Assembly: GCA_018894105.1 (NCBI GenBank)
Contig: CM032123.1
Coordinates: forward strand, 993,001-1,057,000
Source: Jacaranda mimosifolia
Lineage: Eukaryota > Streptophyta > Magnoliopsida > Lamiales > Bignoniaceae
DNA: 64,000 bases
Direction of reading: 5' to 3'
Part shown: in pieces, positions 36,009 through 49,232 of the stretch
Position numbering within the stretch: position 1 is the stretch's first letter
How the letters are laid out: each line of letters begins with the position of its first letter
The notes under the pieces: generated by a model
The model's input: only the letters and a program-made list of their open reading frames with translations
What the model was told of the DNA's origin: nothing
Database searches by the model: none
Translations under genes and position numbers: made by a program

Positions 36009-39000
36009 TTGACCAAAAATATCAGGGCAAGCTTCCCAGTTGCCCTGTTCCCTAGCTTCCCAATACCCACCAATGTAGTGATAGGTATCGGATCCTTTGT
36101 CTTTGGCAAACCATCGTGGTTTCCAGCCTCTCTCTTGCATCTTCCTAGCCTGGTTTTCATGAATTACTTTGTAGTTAAAACAAGGCCAGTGAATATATAG
36201 CTGATTCAGGTAAGAAAACTCAAAATTTTCAAAACTATATGAAGTTAAAAGGCATCGTGGAACGTTACACACACAGAGGCACATGCATGTTTATAGTTCA
36301 TAATTGATCCCAGAACAACATAAGCATTTGAGTTTTGAACCAACAGTAAAGTCTCTAAGAAGCTTGAGTTTAAATCAAAAATTTCAGTCACTTGACAATA
36401 AGAGGTTCCTCAATCCATAAGATATTGAAGTTGACGAGTAACCATGTCTAAATAAAACAAGCTCCAACTAGTTACCTGGCGTTGTCTCTGCTCCAGCCGC
36501 AATTTTTCAGCATTTGCCATCTCATACTCACCATTTTCCAAGCACCTTTGATCGGGTCTAAGTCTTGAATCTGTTGGGGGCAGCCTTTCCTGAAAAAAGA
36601 GAACAATCCATTGTAGTCTTATGAATCTGATGGCCGAGAACATAAGAAAACAGCGAAAACTTAAAACCCTTTATTGCATTTTCCTCTCTTTTCCCAATGA
36701 TAAATATATCAGATTTAATAACTGATGGCCCAGCTCAATGGACCATTTAGAGGAATCAGTTTGTTGATAAAAGATAAAGGGTGTATAGCATCCAGATAAT
36801 AATTCCCAAAACTCAGATTCCCACTCAAAATAAGACTCCATCATAATGATTAGAAACTTGAAAAAGCCCATGGCATAAGAAACATCTAAGGGGCATCTGA
36901 ACTGCATTCAAATACCACATATCAAGTCAACATAGAGAATCATGATAATACTAGTAAAAATAGGGGCAGATCCATTTCTAAACTTCAGTCAAAAGAAGAT
37001 AACTCTACACCCAAAAAATCACCTTCAGCCCTGGAATAAGTTCATTCAGTGTGATAGCAAAGCGTGTCAAATTATAACGTGTAGGGAACTTTGGTGCCTT
37101 GCTACGTTTCCAGAGCAGGTGAGCTTCAGACAGAGATTCATGACCTTTTCCCTTGGTGGAGAAGTCTCCATTGACATAATGCACGCTCTCATCCCACTTT
37201 CCAAACAAAGTCGCTACAGTCTTTCCACTGTTGTCTTGGACTACTCCCTGCACCTGCAATATAAGAATTTTCTTATGTCAAAGCCTCAACAATAATACTC
37301 TAGAAGTGCACTTGCACCGAAAGCATCAAGGTACTCTCAACCTCCCAACAACTTCAAATATAAGTTTGCTTGGGATAGAATACCTCATTAATCAGAAACA
37401 TGCTATGTCCTGTCAGAGTTGGAAGAGTTCTTTGGAAGTGGCAGTATAATTCTTCGATTAGTTATTTTGGCGAAAGAATTAAATGGGGCTGGAAACTATT
37501 TTTCATTTTTATCTTTAAAGTTTAAACACTGATTTTAGCACAACGGAAAACCAGACTTTTCCTAGACAGGGAGAGTTTTCATTTTTTGTTTTCCCAGCCC
37601 CCCATCATGCACCAGCGGAAATCCCTACTGCTGGAAAAGTTGAAATAGAAAAGAGGTATGGCATCCTCACTGCTTTACCTTTTTGCTGCTTTCTTAATTT
37701 TGTCTAAAGATACATGTTCCAATCAACAAGAGATAAGAAACACAGACTCATCATTCATCCGAGAGAGCGAGAGAGGGGAAAAAAAAAAAAAAAACATCTA
37801 CTTTAGATAGGACCAAAGATACAACATGAAAAGGAGGGTACCTGGTGAGGATTTCTATCTATGATAGACTGCTCCTTGAATTTCAGTTTACAAGAGTAAT
37901 TACGGTTTCCTTGTATCCGCATCGTACCATAGTGATCACAATATAGTTTCCCCAGAATAAGATTGTATATAGATGTTGTTACCTGTCACCACAAGGGCTA
38001 TCATTTTCAATGAAATCAAACAAAGAAACACAATCTTCAATGTTTTCCAATGATACCTTGCTCCACTGGAAGACTTCTCCATCATCAAATTCAAGAGTTA
38101 AAATACCAACTGGATCAAGCTGAATGGAACGACCCCAAAATTTGCTTTTCAGATTGCTATCACCATAGAATTTCCAACCTGTACCCTCACAATGGCATGC
38201 TACAATCATGGGGTGATGACTCACCTGATCCAAAAGATAATGGCGTTGGCTATTTGTTTGATCATAACAAATCCATACAAAGGAAAGGATTTCCCCCTTT
38301 TTTAGGGAGCCTAAGCTTCAAAGCTCGATGATCAGAAGTCCAGTTGTGTCAAAATCAAAGCAAATCAGCACACATCACAAATTTACGAGTCACATGGGCA
38401 AAAATTGCATCCACTCAGACATTTGACACAGAATTCAACAGGTTATTTGCAATCACAACTGTGAACCTCCATGCACTATAAGGAAAGTGGACATATTGTA
38501 ACAAAATATAGAACCATTCCACCCCATTCTTGTGTATGATAAGGTTTTGCTTGCAACTTATTTATTGTGAACCGGAGGGATGGTATGCACATAGCGCAAC
38601 ATAAAGTAAGTGTTCTACTGCCCCAACCTTGATTCCCCTTTGGCTTATTACTCTAGTAATTGGATTGAAGTATGTAGCAACAAATAATGAGACTCGAACA
38701 TGAGGCCACTTGAGAGCTCAGCGTGTATTGCTCAAGGTAATTTATCAGAAAGAGTAATGGTGCAATGATATGTACAAAGAGGATATGAAGCAAAGGTCAG
38801 CCTTACCCTTTTTATTTATTTTACTCTACATAAATTTCACATTTTAAGCTATTTGATGGTAACGAAGTTGTAGTCGATTTACAAAATTGATGTTTAAGTG
38901 TATTTACAAGATTGTAGTTAATTGAACTCTCAGCTTGCTTAAAGCAAATTGCATAGGACATTAAATAGCAACCATAGTGCAAGGCACCATAAGGATAAGA

Positions 39001-42000
39001 TAAACACAAATAGTTTGCTACAGGTAATGAACTGAAACCTTCTCTGAGAAAAATCTGAGGCCTTTATCTGGATAGTCCGCCTCATAAGTTTCCCCCAGCA
39101 ACGGATTAAATGGTTTGCAGATTCTTCCCTCGGTAGATGCATATCCAGATACCGCAAATGCAGCCACATTTAGAATCCTCATAAGGCTGTTACCCTATAC
39201 AAAAGATTAAAAGCACATATCAGATGCTAAAGCATGATAAACTACCAGCCACAAGTCTGAAATTCTAATTAAGCTGGTAGTTCCTTCTAATTCGTTCGCT
39301 CTGTCACACGAAAAACCCAGAAATTCTCATAAACTTATGCCTTGATAATTTATGCAGAAAATTGAATTCTTGATATAGTTGAACATGGTAAGAACAACGA
39401 ACAGACTCAGAAACAGAAGAAATAGATGGAAAATACAAATATAAACCGACAACCAAGCTGGTATTCTCACAATAACTTCATAGGTATGTTCACCAGGAGA
39501 GCAAGGGTAGATACAATTCAAAGCCCAAAGTAAGTTATGAGACACAGTGAACATGAATGCAATATGTGAAATCAAAAGTTGATGCCACCAGTAATGAATG
39601 AAATAATGCTCCAGATTCTGTTTTTTTTCAACAGGTGCTTTCTCAGCATCCTGACATGGCCGAACAGGCCCCATACGATCCTCAAGATGCCTTCGAGGGC
39701 TTCTTAACCGAGGGGCTCGACCAGCTGGACCAGCAGCTGCCAGACTTGTCTGTATGGGATAGAGACACTCTTGAACTCAACCGGTTAGATATAGTGAGGC
39801 AGGGGCTCAAAGACCGGGGGGGGGGGGGGGGGCGCCTATATCATAACCACCATTTTCACATAATTTGGCGGGTAGAGGTGATTTAAGTGAGGAGACAGGA
39901 GCGAAAAGAGCTTAGAGAAGTTCCCTAGGCCAGACAGAGGTGTTTTCAATTAAAGACATCCTGCTTTTCTGAATCCATGTATTTTCCATGCTCACGTAAC
40001 CAATAAACTCTTTTTTCTTTAATATTTTCCTGTAATAAGGGGGCTGGTGCCCAAATTAACTTAGAGACTCATAGATGTCTACAAATATAGATCCTCCTAA
40101 TGTAAAATACAATTAATGTGGCTGACTTTTAGATGAATCTAAACTTAACCATTCCATAAAAGTTGTCAAAAACCAAGTCTGAACCACCATGGAGTACACA
40201 ATGTAGAAAGACAAACTATTCTGCTCAACGATTCTAGTAAACATAAAAAATGAAAAAAAAAAGAAGTTTCCATGGAAACAGTGCAGCCACCCAGTCAATC
40301 AATGCTATTATCAGAAACATAGGCAACCAATTTAACTAGCACCAACTTACTCTCTTCCCCCATTCATAAGCCCGGTCGATAAGATATGAGTATTCCAAAT
40401 CCTCGAAACATTTCTGTAGAGAAGACAGAGGCTCATTGAAGTAGACTGGAAGACATACTTTTGTAAGATCCTTCCCGATGTTATCTTTAATCATGGACCA
40501 CAAACTCACTGCTTTCTCTTTCTCAACAGGGTCTGGCAATTTCTTCCGGCGCTTAACGTAAGGAAAGTTTGTTCCAGCAGATCTAATGGCAGGATCAATA
40601 CTATCCTCGGCATCAAAAGGGTAAAGTTCATCATCATCAGATGAAAATGATGATGTCCTGAAGTCAGACTCATTGCTTTTAAAAGAGCTAGACGACAGAA
40701 AATCCCTCGTGTCAAAGAAAGCATTTTCTTCTTCATCCGAATCTTCCTCTGCGGGATCCCCTCGATCATTTTCATCTTCAGATTCACTTGCGCTTTCTGA
40801 TAGAAGTATACAAAAGGGTAATGAGATATGGCTGAAAATTCATTTACACTACAAATATGTACATCAAAACCCAAAAAAGCCATACTCAACCTATATTTAT
40901 CAGTGTCAAACCATTTTTACAGAATAACAATTCATATAAAGAGTTACACAACATGTAGGCACAATTTTAAGGAAAAGTAGTTGGCTGCATATTTTCAGTC
41001 ACATTTTCAGCTTCTCATTATTTTATACACCAAGTTAACAAAAGCAACACAAACAAGCAACCGGTGAAGATTGACTTGGTGAGACTACTTCTCAATCATG
41101 CAGCCAAAACAAAATCAATTGAGGTTCATGTACACAATCATGTAAGCTAAAAATAAGTAGGCATGCAACGGAAAGCTTACCACTATATTTATCTTGCCTT
41201 GATGTAGAGGAAGCTCCAATGTCTTTTACCTGTCTCTGGCTTTCGTCAACAACGGTATTCTCCAGATCCACCTTTTCTGTCTACATAAAAAACAGAGACC
41301 ACCTTTTTAGCCAATCAAGTAGAGAAAACCACAAGTAATTGACAGCCAAGACTCCTGCTATTCAATCAAGTGTCTTTCTTAATTGGTTCTGATGACATCC
41401 GCTGAATGAGAAAAAATTATGAAAATTTTCAATAAGGAAAACATAAAGCAAAATCCAAAAAGAAACTAGACAAGATAAAAACCAAACAGAAGAAAGAGAG
41501 TATCCTCATTCTGAAAATATAAACCAACCCTAGTTCCTCAAAATATCAAGAAACGATCACTTTCAACCTTCTAGTTTTCCCTTTATATCATAATTTCAAC
41601 ACTAGAAACGCAAATCTTTCAATCTCAGCCACTGCAATATGTAGGATTTCTACTCTCATGAATTTTTTTTCCAAAGATATAAATCCAACCTTCAATTACT
41701 GGATATCATTACATGCGTAAGAACTGTTATTTTATAGTCTCTTAAATAATATATCTAGTTAGAATTAGCAGTCTATGGAGTTTTCATAAAATTTTCAGAA
41801 GAACAAACTCACATAACATAAAAGGTAACGCAAAAACTTTTATTTAGGAGAACAGATGCTAAAGTGTGTATCTCAAATAAAGCCATGCAGATATATATTG
41901 CACTAGAGATAAAATCAAGTTTATAAGAAAGCAAACAGCAAAAGAGGAGTTAAACGAGTGTGACAAAAGCTAGCAGGGATTGCCATCCTTCAACTACAAT

Positions 42001-43794
42001 GAATAACAATGGAAAATGCAAAAAAGAACCCTTAATATAATGAGTAACCTAAGGTCCCAAGTGTGATCACTTTCTCAAATGATTAGACCTCACCAAGGCT
42101 AATTGTATCAAAGTACCAAAAGGGAAAGTTCTGTTTTCTTGTGTTATTCCAGTGAAATTGTGCTAATAAACAAAAGAAGTTTAAAAATCAATTTATAATC
42201 AAGGGATCTAGACAAAAAAAATTATTAAAAACCCAATTGTTTACAGCCACTCTACTAAGCAGAAGTTAAAAAATAACAGCTCACCAGCCCAAGCTTCCCA
42301 GCTACGAACTGCGGGGAAAATTGAGAGCACTTTAATTGCACAGTTCTTTGAAGAAACTGAAGAAGAAGATGTACCTCTAACTGTCGCAGTTTCTCCGTGA
42401 CGAGCCAATACCTCTGCTTCAAGATCATCAGTTGATTTTGCAGCGATGCAAATTCATTCTTCATGATCTCCTCGCTGTCCTCAATGGCTGCCTCACTCAT
42501 GCGTTCTTGCAACAATCTCTGCCTCAACCTTTCTGTCGAGACAAGTACATTGTCCATTGGAGCCATTAACTCACTGTTGGACATCCTGGGGAACATGTCC
42601 TTAACAGCTTGCAAAGCTTCCATCCATGCTATTCTATCCTCTCTGCTCTCAGCCCTCAGATGAAGCCTCTTTGTGCCAGTAAAAATTGAAAATCTCCTGT
42701 CATCTGATCGGCTCTCTCTAATAGATGAGACCTACAGAGAACTACTAAATTGTAAAAGACCAAACAACACATTTTTCAATTTCATTTTAAAAGCTAATGA
42801 AAGCCAAAAAATGGAAAGATAAGTCTCCAATATGTCATGCGCTTTCAATTGAAGGTAGACATCTAGCTAAAAAGGTACCAGGACTGATCCAATAATTTTA
42901 AAACAAAGATGATTAAACAAGAACCAAAGAATAATATAAGTTGGTTATCCTTAACAAAATGCAGTATACTTTCAAACAGGTTCCAAAAAAAAAACAACAA
43001 AATTCTATTCCACAAAATTAGCCCCAATATCCAAGTAACATGTACGGCTAACTAATCTGCTAACAAACTAAAATAAGCCGACGGAAAAAAATAGAAACCA
43101 AATTAACACTTTCATAAAATTCCTTTGCATGCAAAGAATTCTCAAAAATGAATCACATACAAATCATTATCCTCTCAAAAAACCTGTTGAACAGGTCTCA
43201 AATGATCAAACTACTCCAATGAAAATAAGAACTCGAGTAAGTAAAAATAATTGCTCATACGACTCAATCGGAAAATAGTGAAACCTTTAAGTGAACTTCA
43301 CCAACGGGCTTCCGGCTTTTCACCGATGAACCACTGTTCCCATTCCTATGATGGTGATGGTGATGGTGATGGTGATTGTTATGCTGCCGCAGAATCCGCC
43401 TCATTGATTCTTCCCCAATCACCCTCGATCCTTTCGCTGTCTCCTGATTAACCATAATTCTATCCGGCCCATGGATCTTATAATAACTCAACACCCCATC
43501 CTGCAAAACAAACCATCTAGGCCTCCACCCTTTCCCATAATTCACCCATTTATACAAAATCCCAGAAATACCATTCCCCACTATATCATTAATCTTCAAC
43601 TCACGGCTGTGATGGTTCTGATTGTTACTGTTAACCGGAGTACCACCAAAAATATGATCCGGCCCATCACGCGTTGAAGGAACCCTAGACTCCGTTGAAT
43701 TCTGACTTCTGTTCAGCGGATCGGACGATGGAACCATCGACATGTCGGAGTTGCTGTGTATAGTTATCGATGAAACGCAGCAGAAGGGATGCAT
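35979..43794 (-). CDS. ORP1: OSBP-related protein, ORP1 type (PH + OSBP domains)
   Basis: Lipid-binding or transfer protein acting at membranes, where ORPs bind sterols or phosphoinositides. Ten minus-strand exons with GT-AG borders and matching phase: 43794-43285, 42731-42375, 41280-41181, 40796-40351, 39194-39039, 38224-38057, 37982-37842, 37253-37023, 36589-36476, 36149-35979. The product is 797 aa, the usual size for plant ORP1 proteins. The start MHPFCCVS fits that family. A PH domain (~76-210) begins [18 protein letters not shown] and carries a nine-histidine run (141-149) in a variable loop. A predicted coiled coil follows (~240-289), then an acidic, serine-rich linker. The OSBP domain (~390-797) contains NPLLGETYE at 501 onward and the EKVSHHP form of the OSBP fingerprint at 522-528. 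No FFAT motif was clearly seen. The fourth intron (39195-40350) contains a GC-rich patch and poly-G. ORP1A-D assignment is not attempted. Confidence 0.95.
39635..39832 (+). other. GC-rich foreign-looking patch in ORP1 intron 4
   Basis: On the plus strand, antisense to ORP1, an acceptor-like TTTTTTTTCAACAG at 39621-39634 is followed by an open frame of about 60 codons up to a run of 17 G (39816-39832). The peptide includes [20 protein letters not shown] and [12 protein letters not shown], acidic and protein-like. Composition is far richer in G+C than the surrounding intron. I do not recognise the protein. It may be a captured exon in a small transposon, an organelle fragment, or an assembly artefact at the poly-G. 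Confidence 0.45.
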
Positions 43795-44142
43795 AGGATT
43801 GAAATTACGATTAGCATAATTTACATTAAATTTCCAATAACTACACCAATCATTTTGGAAATTCTTGCCGATTTATCAATGATGGCCAAGAAAAATTCCA
43901 ACAAAATATAACTGAAAAAGGAGGAATGGAAATAAGAAGATCGTGTAATATAGATTATGTGATTTGTATGTATAGATTTGATGGGAGATGGATACTGAAT
44001 TGGGAGAAAGGAGAGTTTTCCGGCGAGGTGATGACGGGGCAGTTGTGGAGGTGGGGTTTAAGTTTAGGTTATGGCCGGCGGTTTTGGGGGAGAGGGGCTG
44101 AGAGAGCGACGGGTGGGTGAAGGATTTCAAGGAACGTGGCAA
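43795..44142 (-). promoter_or_regulatory. ORP1 leader / proximal upstream region
   Basis: On the coding strand this is a C- and T-rich stretch leading into the ATG at 43794, as in plant 5' UTRs. An upstream open frame of 88 codons (44142-43876) sits here. Its composition is ordinary for a leader and there is no evidence that it is translated. The transcription start cannot be placed. Confidence 0.4.
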
Positions 44143-44199
44143 TGGCCAATGAGGGAGTTATGGAATTTATGGTGCTTATATTTTTTTAAATTTCTCGTT

Positions 44200-44260
44200 C
44201 TTTTTTTTTTTTTTTTTTTTTTGTGGTGTGGTTGTTGTGGCCGGGGGGGGGGGGGGGGGG
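44200..44260. repeat. Poly-T and poly-G runs upstream of ORP1
   Basis: A run of about 22 T (44200-44221) is followed, after a GT-rich spacer, by 18 consecutive G (44243-44260). This is one of five G or C homopolymers of 14-18 bases in the window. Confidence 0.85.
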
Positions 44261-45555
44261 TTGTGGGGTTGGGATTTGAAAATATCATTTTCCCCCTTTT
44301 CTTTAAGCTTTAGCAATTTATTCTTCAATAACCACTTCGACATTATGTATATCTTACTAGCAGTCATTTGCACATAGTTTTTACGTGCATAAAATATTTT
44401 TGAATAAAAATATTTTACATCTACTATATTAAAAGTTGATATACATCACAAAACCATACTTATAATTTGCATAATTATGAAGATAACTTTCACTTAAAGT
44501 AAAATTTTTATAATTCATTGTCAAATTAAAGAAAAAAAAACTAATTAAAATAGGCACACAATGGAAGTTTTTGAATAAATGGTAGTTATTTGTACATATA
44601 AATTTTTATTGAATATTGAATAAGTAAAAGGGCAAATTTGGTATATAAAAATTTGATATCATAATTTTAGATTAAAATAAATTTTTATTCAATAAAAATA
44701 AATTCATAACTTGAAAATGTGTCATCCTTTTCGTTAAAATATGAGTACTTTATTTATGTATATTTAATAAATACTTTAAAATGAGTAATCAATTATAAAA
44801 GGAACGATAAATAAATTATTAAACAAACTTAAATAGTTAGGTAGAACTTAAGAAATAAAATTTCATTAATAACATTATAGTTTGTATTATATTGCTTATG
44901 GTCAATGCATCGAAATATTGACTTTGTCAATGATTCATCGCTACCAAACAATTACTATTTGAATTTCTAGAAATTCATAATTAGTGAAAATCTAAAAAAT
45001 AAAAAAAATGACATTCCACGATTGATGCTTTGCTCTTTTTTTTTTTTTTTTTTGGGAGAGAACATCACAAAAAATTTATTTCAATATAAAGAAAAGTTTT
45101 ACTGTCGGCAAATGAATTTTTAATTTTGATGAATAATATAATTTGATCATTTAATTAAAAAATTAAAAAAAAATAAATACTTTTGGCCAAGAGGTAAAAA
45201 TGCAGGCCACCTATAAAGACTACGAATAAATGCAGCCCATGTTAAGGGAGCAATACCGCGTGGAATTAAAGATAGGAACTTTCTAAAAATATGTTAGGAA
45301 TATATACAAATACAATGAACGATCAATACTTAAAAAACATGCATTAAAGGTTTACATTAATTGGATATTATATTCGATAAATTATTTAATTTTAAGTGGG
45401 ATTTGACTTAGTATAAGCATGATGGCTTCTCTGTTGATCCCAATATTATGTTATTACAGGTCAATCAAATACATGTTCCTAAAATCTGACAAATAGTTAA
45501 TATCGTCTGAACCTGCTGAAAATTCTTCGATGCACAAATTATTTTCGAACTCTTA
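44261..45555. other. Gene-free AT-rich stretch
   Basis: No gene could be supported. A T run lies near 45037-45053. Confidence 0.5.
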
Positions 45556-45921
45556 CGGCCCCGTTTGGTTTCATTTTCATTTTCAATTTTTATTTTCATT
45601 ATTTCTAAAATTTGAAAAGTTAGTTAGTGGAAATTAGTTGAAAATAAGATTATATTTTGATGAATTATTAGAAAAGTAATGATTATGTTGGTTTTAATAG
45701 GTTGTAGGTGGAGAGAAATATAAATAATGAAACAGATAGAGAAATATACAGGTTATGGGGAGAAAATATATAGATTATTGAAGAATGTATTTAGAAAATG
45801 AAAATAAAAATGATGTTGGATGAAAATGTGTAAAAAATGATGTGGTTTATTTTTGAAATAGTAAAAAATAAAAAGGGGAGGGGGGGGGGGGGGCGCTATG
45901 AAAATGAAACCAAACGGGACC
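45556..45921. mobile_element. Harbinger-like MITE (366 bp), TSD TTA, with internal poly-G
   Basis: Left end CGGCCCCGTTTGGTTTCATT and right end AATGAAACCAAACGGGACC are inverted repeats, bounded by TTA on both sides (45553-45555 and 45922-45924). The poly-G run of 14 (45880-45893) is close to the right end and is followed by CGCTATG. Related to the elements at 15100-15461 and 27262-27641. Confidence 0.8.
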
Positions 45922-46210
45922 TTAATTTTGTGAACCTTGAATGAAGACACATAGCAAGATAGAATTTATTAAAAACACTAGAAAACTATATATGATTAGA
46001 CGATACTTTGCGAGATTCTTTATAGTGATTGAGGATTGGTGAATCTTGCATAGATTGTTTCAATTGAAAGGTCGAGACCTCTTAAAATTTGACGGTTCTC
46101 ATTTTGCTTCATTTATTAAGCATGATGAATCTAACCCTTAGTTGTAGCTGGCTCAAATATATAAAAATTATTGATCCATTTTATCTATCCTCATTAATAC
46201 TATAAATTAA

Positions 46211-46332
46211 GTTCAGTGGCTTGTAGTCCAAGTGGCATTAATCTCCCTTATTATATGGGAAGTCTTGTGTTCGACCCGAATGGACATCGTTTCTCTCTCT
46301 CTCTCTCAAAAAAAAAAAAAAAAAGAAGAAAG
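46211..46332 (+). mobile_element. tRNA-derived SINE with 7-bp TSD
   Basis: A-box-like GTGGCTTGTAGTCCAAGTGG, B-box GTTCGACCC at about 46269-46277, a (TC)n stretch, then an A tail. The target duplication AAATTAA flanks it (46204-46210 and 46333-46339). The ~120-bp length and box spacing fit a Pol III-transcribed SINE; it is the better-preserved relative of 26057-26182. Confidence 0.75.
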
Positions 46333-46339
46333 AAATTAA

Positions 46340-48384
46340 TACTATAACTTAATGTTATCATTTTGCATCAAGTTTTGCTATAAAATTTTCTATTTGTGGA
46401 AATCAAAGAAATTTATACATGAGAAAGTCTTGATGAAGGATCAATGCATCGGAATGAAAGTGAACTAGTTATTATTTTTATAAGCAAAATATTTTTATGT
46501 ACACTTTACGTTTTGCTAATTAATGTATTAAGAAACGAATATCTGCCTTTATTTATCTTACCAAACAATATTAATAGAAAGATTCTTCCCAGCTGGTCAA
46601 GTTTTGGACAAATCAAGAATTATTATTATTAATTATAGATCCAAATACAGTGTCTTTATTTCCTCTTTTTATTTTCGGAAAAAGATTTTTTTTTCCTGTA
46701 CAAAAGAAATCTGTTTAATTTTTTTTTTTTAATCTAAAAATGTGAATCCATATCGAATAATTGGTCCCATTAGTAGCAAGTCTGCATACAATTTGTTCTT
46801 TTCCATATAAAGTTAGTATTTTTATTTATTTTTTATTATGCATTATTGATCTTTTATGTATCATATTTTGTCATTTCATTGGAAATAAGCAAGCATTAAA
46901 TGCATAAATATTGCAATTTAATTTAAATATAAAAATATACGGTTAGAAAAATGATGCTTTGGAATATCCATTCAACCCAAAATAGGTACTAATAATACGT
47001 TACATACAACGTTGAAACTTGAAAACGAACTTAGAAGCAAAAATATTTAATAAATAAGGGTAAAATGGTCCAAAAAATTATACTAGTTCTTATTTGTACA
47101 CTAGCATGTAATGTAAGTAGAAATTTAGGCATGAATTGGTTGTATTTTTATTCTCATTTCTGTTTTCATTGTTTTAGAATGTATTTTTATTTTATCATTA
47201 TTTTACGTGTAAAAATAAAAATGTAATTGGTTGTGAATTGTGAAATTTTTTTCAAAAATGTAGATTAAAAATAATATTTTAAAGTAATAGTGTTAAATAT
47301 TTTAAGATAATAGTATTAATTATTATTGTTTAATTGATTATGGGTCCTATTTTCTTGAAAAGATAGAAAAAGAAATAATTATTTAATAAGTTAGTGGATG
47401 ATGATGTGATGAAAAGTTAGTATTAAATTTTACGTGGGTTCCATTATCTTGTAGTGATAAAAAATTAATATTTAATTAGTTGGTGGATTTTAATTATTCT
47501 TATATTAATAGGTATTAAATTATAGGTTTTTTTATAGGTATGAAAATGAAAATGGTAACAATGGTGTTTTCTGTTTTAAAAATAGTGTAAAATAAGAAAA
47601 TGGTTGTCTAGAGCACAACTAATCCAACACTTATAGCACTGGGTATTCCTAAAAAGGGCTAATTAATAATTTAATAAGATATGAAGTACAATTATTTAAT
47701 TTTGAATAATATATATAAATATATATAGATATAGTGATATAAATAGTGATTAATGAGTGCAAGAAGATGGAATTAAACAAATCATGGCCACGTTACATGC
47801 GACATGTAATAGATTTGTAAGGACTTATTTCATTTTACAATTTCACACTTAGTTGAAGTTTTTTTTTTTTTTTTTTTGGCTGTTATTATTTTTTATTTTT
47901 CTGTTTTTTTTTTAATTAAGAGTTTCTATGACAAAGTTGTGCCAGATTGATAAATATATATTTTTATGCTATTGATTAATAAATTCATTTCATTTTAAAT
48001 GTACAATCGCTAAGTAAGCATCAATAACAAATAAAATCTACATTTTCATGTCAACCATCATGCTTTTTGATACTTTCAAGTTGGATATGAGTTGAGAAAT
48101 TCTTAAAATATGATGCAAAATGAAACATGTTATAATTTTTATTAGAGAATTTTAATTCAAATTTGAAAATTAGCTTGATCTCATCAATAATATTTAAAAA
48201 TAAAAATATAAAAGTACCATGGAATGCTTTTAAAGCACAACAACTAAGCAAAGAACAAAATCCAATTTTATTAATAACAAATAAAATCTACATATTTGAT
48301 TAACATAGTTAGAATATGGAGAAAATAAGTTGTTGAAACTAATTATCAATAAGTTTTGCTAGAGTTCGAAGTAACTACAGTTGC
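46340..48384. other. Gene-free AT-rich stretch
   Basis: No gene could be supported. A ~450-bp segment (47130-47610) begins and ends with TTTTATTCTCATTT / AAAATGAAAATGG-type wording and may be a decayed MITE. T runs lie near 47859-47878. Confidence 0.5.
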
Positions 48385-48692
48385 ATTAATCCTAGCCCTG
48401 TATTGAATTAATTGAGATTCAGAAAGCTGAAATTTCACCTTTACCATCAATAGGTTTTGTCAGAGTGTTTATAACATGGCCCAAATAAGCTTCACCCACG
48501 GGTATCTGAGCAATTCTTTGTGTTGCTTTTACAGAACTTCCTTCTTGTATCATCAAACCATCACCCATTAATACAACACCAATATTATTTGATTCCAAAT
48601 TCAAAGCAATACCTATTGTACTTTCTTGAAATTCGACTAATTCACCCACCATTACTTCATCAAGACCATGAATACGAGTAATACCATCGCCT
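48385..48692 (-). pseudogene. atpA: Plastid atpA fragment (NUPT)
   Basis: The minus strand encodes a stretch of the plastid ATP synthase alpha subunit: [47 protein letters not shown] and PIDGKGEIS. These correspond roughly to residues 35-130 of the ~507-residue protein, before the catalytic P-loop. After GEISA an extra T shifts the frame (TTTCTGAATC), and recognisable sequence continues to about 48385. Both ends are missing, so it is a dead nuclear copy. Divergence is modest, so the transfer is fairly recent compared with the ycf2 fragment. Confidence 0.92.
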
Positions 48693-48787
48693 CGAGAATG
48701 GGTTCGAGGCCACAAGGGAGTATTCAAATTAGATTAAAACAATCGCTTTAAAAAAGAATTTTTTTTTTGTTGGAGTCCAGATTTGAG

Positions 48788-49231
48788 CTAATATTGGAAC
48801 ATCGAGTACATATTTTTTAAAATATCAATCAAATTAAAATCTCTAACCAGCCACTTCACATACAACATTAACAAACAGTATGGAGAAGTTACCAAGCCAT
48901 TTGGGCTGTTACCACATCTATTTGGTAATAATTTTATTACCACATATGATCCAAGTATTGATGTTCCAAGGCTGTACTTTAAGGATTTTTTTACCAGCTT
49001 CGTTGAAAAGTTTATATCATCCTTATGATCACGGGTGAAAAGATCCAAGAAACATTTACCCAAATCTAGCAATTTCTCCAAAATGGCTACGACAAATCCA
49101 GCAAATATTTTTCTAATACAAGCATACATCTGCCGACAACTACGAAAATTATTGCATTTCTTGCCCCTTATCAAGCCATCCAAATATACAACTATTACAA
49201 AGGCCACCGCAACGACTCCGTCTTTCGATTA
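48788..49231 (-). pseudogene. Unidentified ORF fragment, 147 codons, truncated by MITE
   Basis: An open frame runs from the inner edge of the MITE at 49233 down to a TAG at 48788-48790. A Met at 49207 gives 139 aa, but the frame stays open through the preceding SKDGVVAVAF to the MITE edge, so the true start may have been lost. It includes basic, cysteine-bearing GKKCNNFRSCRQMYACIRK, the hydrophobic segment FAGFVVAILEKLLDLG and VKWLVRDFNLIDILKNM. I do not recognise a family. It lies 96 bp from the plastid atpA fragment and is not plastid atpA sequence. It could be one exon of a lost host or transposon gene. Confidence 0.4.
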
Positions 49232-49232
49232 A

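Noticed and set aside
39327..39674. 115-codon minus-strand frame in ORP1 intron 4
   Set aside because: The splice map joins 40351 to 39194 with perfect phase, and this frame has no OSBP homology.
43876..44142. 88-codon upstream ORF before ORP1
   Set aside because: Lies in the likely leader, with no domain or conservation evidence. Treated as leader sequence.
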